Positions 9,800 through 17,900 of a DNA stretch of 64,000 nt are shown here, piece by piece. The notes under the pieces are model-generated. The model had not been told where the DNA came from, did not search any database, and saw nothing but the letters and a program-made list of their open reading frames with translations. Every line of letters starts with the position of its first letter. The stretch's first letter is position 1. The position numbers and the translations under genes are program-made. The DNA is taken from NCBI GenBank assembly GCA_048296855.1, contig CP182631.1. One strand, 5' to 3'. Source of the DNA: Pseudocolwellia sp048296855 (lineage in GTDB: Bacteria; Pseudomonadota; Gammaproteobacteria; Enterobacterales; Alteromonadaceae).

Positions 9800-10177
9800 A
9801 TGAACCTTATAAATAAGTTAAACAGTAACTTTCCACGCTTTATATGGATGTTATCAATGGGGGGATTATGTATATCGTTAAGTTTTTTATCTTTTGCATA
9901 TAACGAAGAGAGCCAAGCAGTTGAATCGGTAAAGCAGGCTCAAACAGTTCAAACTAAAGATACAGTAAAAAGTAAGACGAATAACTCAACGTATGTGATT
10001 GAAACCTTAGTACAGGGTTCGCAAGAGCAACCTAACGTTATTTACATTACGCCATGGCAAGCGAATGAAAAGGCAATAAATATTGAAGGGCAATCGTTAC
10101 AAGTATCTTTACCTAAACCTATACCTGTCACACCTAAAACCTTTAAAAATAAATTACACCAATACTATAAAAATTAA
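9800..10177 (+). CDS. Small exported protein of unknown function
   Basis: This 125-residue protein has a strong ribosome site (AGGAGAG, 9788-9794) before ATG 9800. It carries a single N-terminal hydrophobic segment (residues 14-32, WMLSMGGLCISLSFLSFAY) acting as signal or anchor, then a disordered polar region ending in a proline-rich stretch (LPKPIPVTPKTF). I do not recognise the family. It is probably periplasmic and part of the same complex. Confidence 0.65.
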   Translation: MNLINKLNSNFPRFIWMLSMGGLCISLSFLSFAYNEESQAVESVKQAQTVQTKDTVKSKTNNSTYVIETLVQGSQEQPNVIYITPWQANEKAINIEGQSLQVSLPKPIPVTPKTFKNKLHQYYKN

Positions 10178-10276
10178 ACGCGTTACTCGCGTTATTAAGA
10201 ACTGACTTTAAATCATTACATGCCAATCAGCATGATATTTAAGGTATATAACATTGAACACAATAAAGGAAACACC

Positions 10277-10936
10277 ATGAATTTTTTTGATACTATTATT
10301 ACTTTTTTACAAGATGGAGGTAGCTTTATATACCCTATAGCTTTGGTATTAGTAATAGGTTTAGCTATAACGATTGAGCGTTGGTTTTATTTAACAACCA
10401 CGTTAAGCGCTAATAAAAAAGCCATGAAGTTAATACAACCGCATTTAATGAAAGGTGATGTTCAAGAAATTATAAATGTGACTAAATCAAGTAAAGCGTC
10501 TGTAGCCGATGTATTGTATTCAGGTGCTTCGCGTCTTACTCAGACTAAACGCCGTGAAGATATTGAAAGCGCAATGGAAGATGCCTTAATGGAACACATG
10601 TTACGTTTAGAAAAACGTACACCATTTTTAGCTACATTAGCGAATATAGCTACACTTCTCGGTTTGTTAGGAACTATTATGGGGCTTATCGCGGCATTCT
10701 CTGCAGTTGCAACAGCAGATCCTGCTGATAAAGCTAACCTATTATCATCAAGTATTTCAGTAGCCATGAACACAACAGCTTTTGGGCTAATTACTGCTAT
10801 TCCTTTAATTTTATTTCATTCGAGTTTACAAACTAAAACAACGAATATTGTTGATTCTTTAGAAATGGTAGGCCGTAAATTATTAAACTCGCTTTCGTAT
10901 ACAAAGTTTACAGAATCAAACTCAGACCGAGGTTAA
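10277..10936 (+). CDS. MotA/TolQ/ExbB proton channel family protein
   Basis: The 219-residue protein has three predicted membrane helices: about 17-37 (SFIYPIALVLVIGLAITIERW), about 118-143 (LATLANIATLLGLLGTIMGLIAAF) and about 160-185. The conserved TLLGLLGTIMG and TTAFGLITAIP motifs of ExbB/TolQ are intact. The reading frame begins upstream, but ATG 10277 is preceded by AAAGGA and gives the usual start. With two downstream ExbD genes it should form a proton-driven channel that powers the TonB/AgmX-like protein encoded last in the operon. Confidence 0.93.
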   Translation: MNFFDTIITFLQDGGSFIYPIALVLVIGLAITIERWFYLTTTLSANKKAMKLIQPHLMKGDVQEIINVTKSSKASVADVLYSGASRLTQTKRREDIESAMEDALMEHMLRLEKRTPFLATLANIATLLGLLGTIMGLIAAFSAVATADPADKANLLSSSISVAMNTTAFGLITAIPLILFHSSLQTKTTNIVDSLEMVGRKLLNSLSYTKFTESNSDRG

Positions 10937-10940
10937 GCTT

Positions 10941-11507
10941 ATGAGACGCTTAAGACGTCACAGAGGTGAAGAAGCTGAACTAGATATTACCTCTTTCATG
11001 AATTTGATGATTGTATTAGTGCCTGTACTACTGTTGAGTTTAGTGTTTTCACAAGTACGTATTTTAAATCTACAGCTACCGGTATCTGCAGCAGGTGAAT
11101 CGCCTGAGCAAGAACAAAGTGAAGAAGAAAAACAGTTAGAGTTGGTGATCACAAAAGATAGTTTATATTTAAATTATCCTGCGGGAGTTTTACTTAAAAC
11201 TTTTGATTTATCTACCGATGAAGGGCAAACGACTCGTTATAACTTCGTTGCGTTATCCTCTTTTTTACAAGATTTAAAACTAACTTTTCAACAAAAAAAC
11301 ATAGAAAAAAGCGATATTGTTATTTTATTATCGCCTGATGTTAACTACCAAAGTATTGTAACGGCAATGGATACAGTTCGTTCATTTAAAGCCGTTGTAG
11401 CAGCCAATTTAGTTAATGCTGAGTTATTTCCTAATATTTCTTTAGGTGATGCCCCTATTGATGACATTGAACAAGTTGAATCGAGTGTTGCAGGAGGTGA
11501 CTCTTGA
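10941..11507 (+). CDS. ExbD/TolR family protein (first copy)
   Basis: This 188-residue protein has a basic cytoplasmic N-terminus, one membrane helix at about 15-38 with the family's essential Asp just before it (ELDITSFMNLMIVLVP), and a periplasmic domain. GAGG at 10929-10932 precedes the start. ExbD/TolR/AglS proteins pair with ExbB-type channels to couple proton flow to force on a transducer. Two consecutive divergent copies recall AglR-AglQ-AglS of Myxococcus, where two TolR homologues accompany one TolQ homologue. Confidence 0.92.
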   Translation: MRRLRRHRGEEAELDITSFMNLMIVLVPVLLLSLVFSQVRILNLQLPVSAAGESPEQEQSEEEKQLELVITKDSLYLNYPAGVLLKTFDLSTDEGQTTRYNFVALSSFLQDLKLTFQQKNIEKSDIVILLSPDVNYQSIVTAMDTVRSFKAVVAANLVNAELFPNISLGDAPIDDIEQVESSVAGGDS

Positions 11508-12037
11508 AACAATCACTTCGATCAAAACGTAAAGCACGACACCATAAACGATTAGGGCAGAGTAGTAAGTTAAACTTAGTTGCACTCATGGATATTTTTA
11601 CCATTTTAGTCTTCTTTTTAATGGTTAATCAGTCTGAGGTGCGCGTATTACAAAATACAAAAGAGTTAACACTCCCCGTATCGATTGCAGAGCAACTACC
11701 TTTTGAAAATATTGTTATTTCAGTATTAAAAGATTCAGTGTTAGTGCAAGGGCGTTTAATTTGGCAACAACAACTTTCTACAACTGATACAGGTTTGTCT
11801 GATAATGAAATTGATGATTTATCAAAAGCATTAAAAACTGAGTTGGTTTATCAAACAAGTAAGCGTACTGAATTGTCTGAAAAAGAAATACTTAATGGCA
11901 GAGCGGTTACCATTATTGGTGACGCCACGATTGAATATGATTTGTTAAAACACATTATGGCAATATGTGCTGATGCTGATTATAGAAATATGTCGTTGGC
12001 GGTTGAACACACATCATCTAAACAGGGAGGTGTTTAA
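11504..12037 (+). CDS. ExbD/TolR family protein (second copy)
   Basis: The TTG start at 11504 overlaps the TGA of the preceding ExbD gene and has a strong AGGAGG at 11492-11497, so the unusual start is well supported. The 177-residue protein has a very basic N-terminus (KRKARHHKRLG), the family Asp at LVALMDIFTILVFFLMV, one membrane helix, and a periplasmic domain. It differs clearly from the first copy and is probably not redundant. Confidence 0.9.
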   Translation: MKQSLRSKRKARHHKRLGQSSKLNLVALMDIFTILVFFLMVNQSEVRVLQNTKELTLPVSIAEQLPFENIVISVLKDSVLVQGRLIWQQQLSTTDTGLSDNEIDDLSKALKTELVYQTSKRTELSEKEILNGRAVTIIGDATIEYDLLKHIMAICADADYRNMSLAVEHTSSKQGGV

Positions 12038-12981
12038 TGCTTAACGTAACACTTTCTTATAACGATTCCTCGAACGCTGTATTTAGTGACAACGCCGAAC
12101 TGTTTACCGACAATAAACAAGATACTTTATTTACTAAAGTGCTTATTGTATTACTGAGTTTGTATTTGATTTTTGGAATTATTGTTCCGTTTATGGATCG
12201 TATTGAAGTACAGCGAGAAATAAAAGAACAAGTGCCGGTACAATTAACACGTGTATTGCTAGAGATGAAAGAAAAGGAAATTACACCTCCTGTGGCTATT
12301 GAAGAAAAAGAACCTGAGCCAGAAGTTGAAAAAGAAGAAGTTCCTGTAGAAAAAGCTAAAACTCAACGTGAAGTCGCTAAAGAAAAAGCTAAAACTACAG
12401 GGCTTGCTGCAATGAAAGACGATCTTTTCTCATTAAGAGATGCGTTTGTTGTAGCACCTAAATCTAGTGTTTTAGTAAAAAGCAAATCAACAGAAGCTGA
12501 AAAAGTAAAACGAAAGTTACTTGCAGCTAAAGCGAACGAACAAAGTAAAAACATTGCTTCAGCACAAGTAACTAAAACCGTAGCAAGTGATGCACTGAGT
12601 CCCCGCAATACACAAACAGTTCATTTAGCTGAAGAAGAAATATTAGCAGACACAATTGAAAGTGAAGAAGAAAGTAGTGAAAACCTTGCGAGTATACGTT
12701 CAGAAATGAAATTACGACAAACGCTTGAAGCCAACAAATCACGCTTATATTCACTTTACAATCGTGCTTTACGTAAAAATCCTTTCTTAAAAGGTAAGGT
12801 ACTTTTTGAAATCGAGATTCAAGCAAACGGCACAGTGAGTAAAGTAGTAATACAATCAAGCGAACTTGAGGACAAAGCACTAGAGAGACGTTTAATGAGT
12901 ATTTTAAAATCAATAGATTTTGGTGAAGAAGACGTAAATGTAATGAGTACCATTTGGGCTATTGAATTTTTACCGCGTTAG
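12037..12981 (+). CDS. TonB/AgmX-like energy transducer
   Basis: The start overlaps the previous stop (TAATG) after GGGAGG. The 314-residue protein has a 35-residue cytoplasmic part, one membrane helix (about 36-54), a Pro/Glu/Lys-rich spacer (PEPEVEKEEVPVEK) typical of TonB proteins that span the periplasm, an alpha-helical region, and a C-terminal domain (about 215-314: SLYNRALRKNPFLKGKVLFE, then IEIQANGTVSKV) of the AgmX/PglI C-terminal or TonB_C type. It should transmit proton-motive force from the ExbB/ExbD complex to the periplasmic TPR and barrel partners. Confidence 0.85.
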   Translation: MLNVTLSYNDSSNAVFSDNAELFTDNKQDTLFTKVLIVLLSLYLIFGIIVPFMDRIEVQREIKEQVPVQLTRVLLEMKEKEITPPVAIEEKEPEPEVEKEEVPVEKAKTQREVAKEKAKTTGLAAMKDDLFSLRDAFVVAPKSSVLVKSKSTEAEKVKRKLLAAKANEQSKNIASAQVTKTVASDALSPRNTQTVHLAEEEILADTIESEEESSENLASIRSEMKLRQTLEANKSRLYSLYNRALRKNPFLKGKVLFEIEIQANGTVSKVVIQSSELEDKALERRLMSILKSIDFGEEDVNVMSTIWAIEFLPR

Positions 12982-12996
12982 TTTTTTATTGGTTGT

Positions 12997-13027
12997 TTAA
13001 CCTGAGTTTATGATTGTTCAGGTTTAA
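12997..13027 (+). terminator. Hairpin at operon end
   Basis: TTAACCTGA pairs with TCAGGTTTAA (one bulged T) 16 bases after the last stop of the envelope operon. There is no U-tract, so factor-independent termination is uncertain. Confidence 0.35.
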
Positions 13028-13033
13028 GGTGGA

Positions 13034-13303
13034 CTAAATTTTAAGCTTATTTGGTACGAATATCTTATGGCCTAATTGCTCCAGTACTGTGAGTATGTCT
13101 GCGCCACGTTGTAATAAGTGTGTAGGCGAAGGCAATGTATGTAAGTTACGTTTTTTCAATATTTACTTGGAGGAAGTTGCTTTAACGGCTTTGCATAATG
13201 AGATTTCATCAATGTGGTGTCGTCTGAGTAAGTTTGATTCATGATCAATACTTAAACGAGATGACGGAAATAAATAATGCCAACCACGATCCTTATTGGC
13301 TTG
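13034..13303 (-). pseudogene. intI: Integron integrase (IntI) C-terminal remnant
   Basis: One minus-strand frame reads W-H-Y-L-FPSSRLSID, then RRHHIDE and a KAVK segment. These match the IntI-specific insertion region (WQYVFPSSRLSID...RRHHIDE...L.KAV), which separates integron integrases from other tyrosine recombinases. After an in-frame TAA (13163-13165) the same frame resumes with NLHTL, THLLQRGADILTVLEQLGHK, corresponding to the HTLRHSFATHLL and LGH boxes; the RHSFA residues are lost through a short deletion. The N-terminal half and the terminal catalytic Tyr box are absent. It cannot encode a working integrase. The minus orientation is what an intI left of a + strand cassette array would have. 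Confidence 0.85.
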
Positions 13304-13309
13304 AATGAT

Positions 13310-13335
13310 AACGGGTATAAAGTTTATACCCGTTA
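13310..13335 (-). terminator. Palindrome downstream of mltD
   Basis: AACGGGTATAAA and TTATACCCGTT form a near-perfect hairpin 5 bases beyond the mltD stop. It could terminate mltD, but it lacks a T-run. Its sequence also matches the ends of the inverted-repeat element at 17531-17890, so it may instead be a leftover of that element. Confidence 0.4.
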
Positions 13336-13339
13336 AAGA

Positions 13340-14923
13340 TTAACCGTTACTGCTTACGTCTATTTTTAATTTTTGTCCCGGTTGTAAATATTCTTTTCTG
13401 GTTAGATTATTCCATTTTTCAATGTTCTTAATCGATACATTGAACTTGTTTGCGATACGAGCAAAAGAGTCACCACGTCTTACTTTGTAGGTAATACTTT
13501 TCGGTTTTGGTGTTGCTGTTGTATTCCAAACAATAAGTTTTTGACCTAACTTTAAGGTCGATTTAGTTGAAATACCATTCCATTTTGCGATGTCTTTAGT
13601 ACGAACTTTATAAGCTTTACTTATATCCCATAAAGTATCACCCGAACTCACTACATGAATCTGTTTTGTTTCAGTTGGTTTGTTTTCTGTAAGTTGTAGT
13701 TGCTCAGGTAATATATATTGTTGATTTTCAGCACCATTTTTTGAGGCAACAGGAATTAATAAATGTTTACCTGCTCGTATATTATTACCTGATAATTTGT
13801 TGATGGTTCTAATTGAATCAATGTCTAAATGAAATTTATGGGCGATTTTTCCTAAGCTGTCACCTTGTTTTATTTGATAACGCTGCCAAACCATGTGATC
13901 TTTTTTAGGAAGTTTAGCTAACTTTTCGTTAAAACTAGCAATGTTTTCATTAGGTAAAAGAAAACTTGCTGAATGATTAGGATCTGTTGCCCATTGATTA
14001 AAGCCTGGGTTTAATTCTTGAAACTTTTGTAAGGGTAAATTAGCTAAATGAGCGGCAACTGATAAGTCAATTTGTGACTTAACGTTAACGGTACTTACTA
14101 CGGGGGCATTTGCTATAGGGTAAAGGTCAATCTTATATTCTTGAGCGTGTTGAATAATATCAATAACGGCTAAAAGCTTAGGAACATAATCTCGTGTTTC
14201 TTTGGGGAGTTCTAATTCCCAATAGTGTGTAGGTCTATTTTTACGGGCATTTTTCTTCATTGCGCGCTGTACACGACCTTCTCCCGAGTTATACGCCGCT
14301 AGGGCAAGCATCCAATCGCCATCAAAAAACTTATGTAAGTATTTTAAGTATTCAACTGCACTGTCTGTTGATGCAATAACATCACGCCTGCCGTCGTACC
14401 ACCAATTTTGTTTTAAACCAAATTGTTTACCTGTTGCAGGAACAAATTGCCATAACCCCGAAGCATCAACACTTGAACGTGCATGAGGGTTAAATGCGCT
14501 TTCTACTAAAGGTAATAGGGCAACCTCAAGTGGGATGTTATTTTCTTCTAATTTCTCAATAATGTAGTAAAGAAAAGGCTCTGAACGTTTTAATAAATTG
14601 TTTAATGCATTAGGGTGTTTTAAATAGGTGTTCCTATGCCTGATCACATTTTCATGAATAGGAATATCTAGTACGAGATTACTTTTAATACGCTCCCACA
14701 CATTGGCATATTCTATCGGTGCACCGTCAGGAGTCTTTTGCGAAGAGAGCTCTTTTTCTTCTTGAATACCCAATACGAGTAATCGGTGAATATCAGACGG
14801 TTTAGCGGCATTTTCAGGATTTAGGTTAGGATTATTTGTTTGTTTTGCTTGTTGAGAAAATGGCGTGCTTTGACAACCAACAAGTGCTATCGATAATGCT
14901 AATGAGAGAGAAATATACTTCAT
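13340..14923 (-). CDS. mltD: Membrane-bound lytic murein transglycosylase D with three LysM domains
   Basis: This 527-residue lipoprotein (lipobox LVGC, Cys17) cleaves peptidoglycan glycan strands to 1,6-anhydromuropeptides. The SLT catalytic domain (about 105-260) has catalytic Glu141 in LVESAFNPHARSSVDASGLWQFV and the typical AAYNSGEGRV motif. Three LysM peptidoglycan-binding repeats follow at about 345-390, 425-468 and 478-522. E. coli MltD has two or three LysM modules depending on annotation, so the length is normal. It is followed by gloB in the opposite order to transcription, the same neighbour as in E. coli. Confidence 0.95.
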   Translation of the reverse strand: MKYISLSLALSIALVGCQSTPFSQQAKQTNNPNLNPENAAKPSDIHRLLVLGIQEEKELSSQKTPDGAPIEYANVWERIKSNLVLDIPIHENVIRHRNTYLKHPNALNNLLKRSEPFLYYIIEKLEENNIPLEVALLPLVESAFNPHARSSVDASGLWQFVPATGKQFGLKQNWWYDGRRDVIASTDSAVEYLKYLHKFFDGDWMLALAAYNSGEGRVQRAMKKNARKNRPTHYWELELPKETRDYVPKLLAVIDIIQHAQEYKIDLYPIANAPVVSTVNVKSQIDLSVAAHLANLPLQKFQELNPGFNQWATDPNHSASFLLPNENIASFNEKLAKLPKKDHMVWQRYQIKQGDSLGKIAHKFHLDIDSIRTINKLSGNNIRAGKHLLIPVASKNGAENQQYILPEQLQLTENKPTETKQIHVVSSGDTLWDISKAYKVRTKDIAKWNGISTKSTLKLGQKLIVWNTTATPKPKSITYKVRRGDSFARIANKFNVSIKNIEKWNNLTRKEYLQPGQKLKIDVSSNG

Positions 14924-14995
14924 GAAAAGTTCTATTCGTTAAATGTGGCGTAAGTGTTACTTATTTAAAATACTAATTCAAGAAAGAGTCTAAAG

Positions 14996-15805
14996 TTAAA
15001 ACTCATTTTTCCAACTTCTTAATTGAGTAAAAACGTCTAATTCACTTGTTAAAGTTGCATTACAATAAGTTTCAACACTGTCTTTTATGTGTTTATCAAA
15101 ACATCGTAAAAAGGGATTTATTTTTTTCTCGGTACAAATAGAAGTAGGAATACTGCTTTGATTTTTATCGCGTAATGTTTTTACATAGTTATAATAATTC
15201 ACTAGTTCTTCATTACTTGGATCTACCGTAAGTGAAAAAGCTAAGTTAGCTAAAGTGTATTCATGTGCACAATAGACTTGTGTTTTTTCAGGTAAAGCAG
15301 ATAGGGTTTTTAAGGAATTAAAGAGTTGTTCACTTGTACCGTCAAATATTCGGCCACAACCCGCAGAAAATAACGTGTCACCACAAAATAAATTATCTTC
15401 TATTAAATAAGCTATATGCCCTAAGGTATGCCCTGGAATATCAAGCACACGACATTCTGTCGCTAAGGTTTCTAGATAAATACAATCTGCATTTTTGACT
15501 TGAATGTTACTGTATTGTATTGCTTCTTTTGTAGGGCCATATACGGTAATAGGCCAGTTATTATCGTTACAGTACTTAACGAGCTTTTCAACACCGCCAA
15601 CGTGATCACTGTGTCGGTGAGTAATAAGAATAGTGGCTAGCTGAAGTTTGTTATCTTGTATGTATTTAATACAAACGTCTGCATCGCCAGGGTCAACTAT
15701 TACAATATGATTTCCTGTATTTGAATGAATGCACCAAATATAGTTATCGGTAAAAGCCTTAATTGCTTTCACATAAAGAAGTGAGCTAGGTTGTGTTGAA
15801 TTCAT
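14996..15805 (-). CDS. gloB: Hydroxyacylglutathione hydrolase (glyoxalase II)
   Basis: This 269-residue metallo-beta-lactamase-fold enzyme hydrolyses S-lactoylglutathione to lactate and glutathione, the second step of methylglyoxal detoxification. The metal motif THRHSDHVGG is intact, with downstream ligands in DIPGHTLGHIAY and FCGDTLFSAGCGRIFDG; the C-terminal HxxKDxxE-type substrate region is present in part (CFDKHIKDSVE). It is divergent from the methyltransferase gene at 15920, as in the E. coli gloB-yafS arrangement. Confidence 0.93.
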   Translation of the reverse strand: MNSTQPSSLLYVKAIKAFTDNYIWCIHSNTGNHIVIVDPGDADVCIKYIQDNKLQLATILITHRHSDHVGGVEKLVKYCNDNNWPITVYGPTKEAIQYSNIQVKNADCIYLETLATECRVLDIPGHTLGHIAYLIEDNLFCGDTLFSAGCGRIFDGTSEQLFNSLKTLSALPEKTQVYCAHEYTLANLAFSLTVDPSNEELVNYYNYVKTLRDKNQSSIPTSICTEKKINPFLRCFDKHIKDSVETYCNATLTSELDVFTQLRSWKNEF

Positions 15806-15919
15806 TTTAGACTTATTTTTAATATATAATTTCTGTAATACGGTTATTATAAGCTTTCTGTGTAAAATACGATATCAACGTTTTTATTCTTCACAAATTT
15901 ATTTAAGGAAATTAGGTAT

Positions 15920-16675
15920 ATGAAACCTGCTTTAGCTTTTAGAAAGCAACGTTACCCAAAAGGTTGGGAGCAATTACCTAATGGCGAAATTATTCTTGGT
16001 GAAATTAATCAAATTTTAGCTCGATGGACACCAAAATTTTTTGGGTACCATTTACTTAAAATAGGGGCGCTAAGCGGGGAAGTTGATTGTAGTCAATCAT
16101 CTATTAAGCATCAGATAACTATAGATGAAAGATCGCCCGATGCATCTGTGATTTCTGATATTGACGATTTACCTTTTTTAGAGCATAGCGTTGATGTTTG
16201 CTTATTGAGTCATGTTTTAGAGTTTACAGGTGACCCTCATCATGTTGTTCGTGAAGCGAATCGTGTATTAATTCCTAACGGGTATTTAGTGATAACAGGT
16301 TTTAATCCATTTAGTTTAGCGGGTCTAAACAGCTTTATTCCATACAGACGACAAAAGTCTCCTTGGAATGAACGTTTTTTTTCATCTATGCGAGTGAAAG
16401 ACTGGTTACATTTAATGGGCTATGAAATTTTAACTGATGAACATTTATTACACTCATCACTTGCAAGTACTATGGGAAAAGGTAAGTTTTTTTCTTATTG
16501 GCAACAATTTGCAAATAAATTTTTGCCTCAATTAGGTTCTGTTTACGTTATAGTAGCTAAAAAACGTGTATTGCCATTAACGCCTATTAAGCCGAAGTGG
16601 AAGTTACGTCCAAAGTTTTCACCTGTTAAAGTTACAGGCATGAGTTCTAGCCATAAAACACCTAATAAAACTTAG
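15920..16675 (+). CDS. Class I SAM-dependent methyltransferase (YafS-like)
   Basis: The 251-residue protein has a methyltransferase-11-like core: a weak motif I region around 45-55 (HLLKIGALSGE), the FLEHSVDVCLLSHVLEFTGDPHHVVREANRVLIPNGYLVITGFNP block (about 85-130) typical of motifs IV-VI, and a basic C-terminal tail. E. coli yafS occupies the same position next to gloB. The substrate is unknown. AAGGAA at 15904-15909 supports the ATG. Confidence 0.82.
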   Translation: MKPALAFRKQRYPKGWEQLPNGEIILGEINQILARWTPKFFGYHLLKIGALSGEVDCSQSSIKHQITIDERSPDASVISDIDDLPFLEHSVDVCLLSHVLEFTGDPHHVVREANRVLIPNGYLVITGFNPFSLAGLNSFIPYRRQKSPWNERFFSSMRVKDWLHLMGYEILTDEHLLHSSLASTMGKGKFFSYWQQFANKFLPQLGSVYVIVAKKRVLPLTPIKPKWKLRPKFSPVKVTGMSSSHKTPNKT

Positions 16676-16707
16676 GTTTTTTTCATTCAATAATATTTAA
16701 ATAGACT

Positions 16708-17481
16708 ATGACATTTAAAACTATTTCCAGTTCAACATTAGAACAATACTTATCAAACTTACTTAAACCTGAAAAAATTAGAGATTTTTGCCCGAATGGT
16801 TTACAAGTACAAGGCTCTGAAAATATCGGCAAAATTGTTACGGGAGTTACCGCAACACAAGCACTGATAGATGAAGCTATTAGCGTAGGTGCTGATGCAA
16901 TTTTAGTGCATCATGGCTATTTTTGGAAAAACGAGTCTTATGTTATTCGAGGTATGAAACATAAGCGTATTAAGTCACTTCTAATGAATGACATTAACTT
17001 ATTCGCTTACCATTTGCCCTTAGATATTCATCCTACTTTAGGTAATAACGCACAACTCGCTAAGCTATTTGGCATAACCATTACAGGTCCTTTAGAAATT
17101 GGTAATGATTACAGTGTTGCTGTTCAAGGGGAATTTACTGAAGAAAAAACGGGTGAAGCCCTTCAGACACTAATTTCTGATACCTTAAGCCGCGAATGTT
17201 TGCATATTCAGCCACCTTCAAATAAGCCAATTAAAACGGTTGCGTGGTGCTCAGGTGGTGGTCAAAACTATATTGAATTAGCCGCAGAGCAGGGCATTGA
17301 TGCATTTATTTCTGGTGAAGTATCAGAACAAACAACTCATGTAGCACATGAAATGGACATTCACTTTTTTGCGGCTGGTCATCATGCAACTGAGCGTTAT
17401 GGAGCAAAAGCTTTAGGCGAGCACTTACAAGCCGAGCTAGGTGTAGAGGTTGTATTTATTGACATCGACAATCCCGCTTAA
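16708..17481 (+). CDS. Nif3-like dinuclear metal centre protein (YbgI family)
   Basis: This 257-residue protein shows the metal-binding residues of the Nif3/YbgI family: the ILVHHGYFW motif (about residue 67), YHLPLDIHP and NAQLAKLFG (about 105-125), a WCSGGGQNYIELA motif (about 180), and HFFAAGHHATERYGAKALGEHL near the end. Members form hexameric toroids; proposed activities include GTP cyclohydrolase I type 2, but the role is not settled. There is no clear ribosome site. Confidence 0.92.
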   Translation: MTFKTISSSTLEQYLSNLLKPEKIRDFCPNGLQVQGSENIGKIVTGVTATQALIDEAISVGADAILVHHGYFWKNESYVIRGMKHKRIKSLLMNDINLFAYHLPLDIHPTLGNNAQLAKLFGITITGPLEIGNDYSVAVQGEFTEEKTGEALQTLISDTLSRECLHIQPPSNKPIKTVAWCSGGGQNYIELAAEQGIDAFISGEVSEQTTHVAHEMDIHFFAAGHHATERYGAKALGEHLQAELGVEVVFIDIDNPA

Positions 17482-17530
17482 AGTCGTATAAAAGATATCC
17501 GCGGTCAGCTCTATTAACAGGACTGGCCTA

Positions 17531-17890
17531 TTATACCCGTTACCATTCAAGATGCAGGTTTCAGTGGGAACTAAAAACAATTTAGGCACAGATTTCACGT
17601 TCCAAACGAAATCTAAGTACATTCATGTATGCAAGGCATTAAATTTACGTCATGGTTATTCTCGGTAACTGCTCCTGCGTTACCCTAATGTCCTACATCC
17701 ATGTAGGAACCTGACTAAAGTTAATAAGCCCCATAAATTGTTTTTAGACCCATCTGAGAAGCGCTTGAGCAAAATCACTTCTTCGTTAATGCTTTTTATA
17801 AGGGAACGACCATTATTAAAAAGCATTGCCTTGAATTGATATCGCTCAAGTGCTCTGAAATACGCATCTTGATTGGCAACGGGTATATTC
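17531..17890. repeat. MITE-like element with inverted terminal repeats
   Basis: The ends carry TATACCCGTTACCA at 17532-17545 and its near-complement (TGGCAACGGGTATA) at 17874-17887, about 13 bp with one mismatch. The interior has small palindromes, including TCCTACAT/ATGTAGGA (17691-17708), and no convincing gene: a 74-codon minus frame crosses the terminal repeat and has no ribosome site. The left end also matches 13301-13319 with one mismatch. It looks like a small non-autonomous repeat, and it accounts for most of the gap between the Nif3-like gene and elyC. Confidence 0.5.
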
Positions 17891-17900
17891 CTAAAAATAA

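Noticed and set aside
13310..13335. attC or attI site next to the integrase relic
   Set aside because: The palindrome lacks RYYYAAC and GTTRRRY boxes in the right spacing and matches the inverted-repeat element instead.
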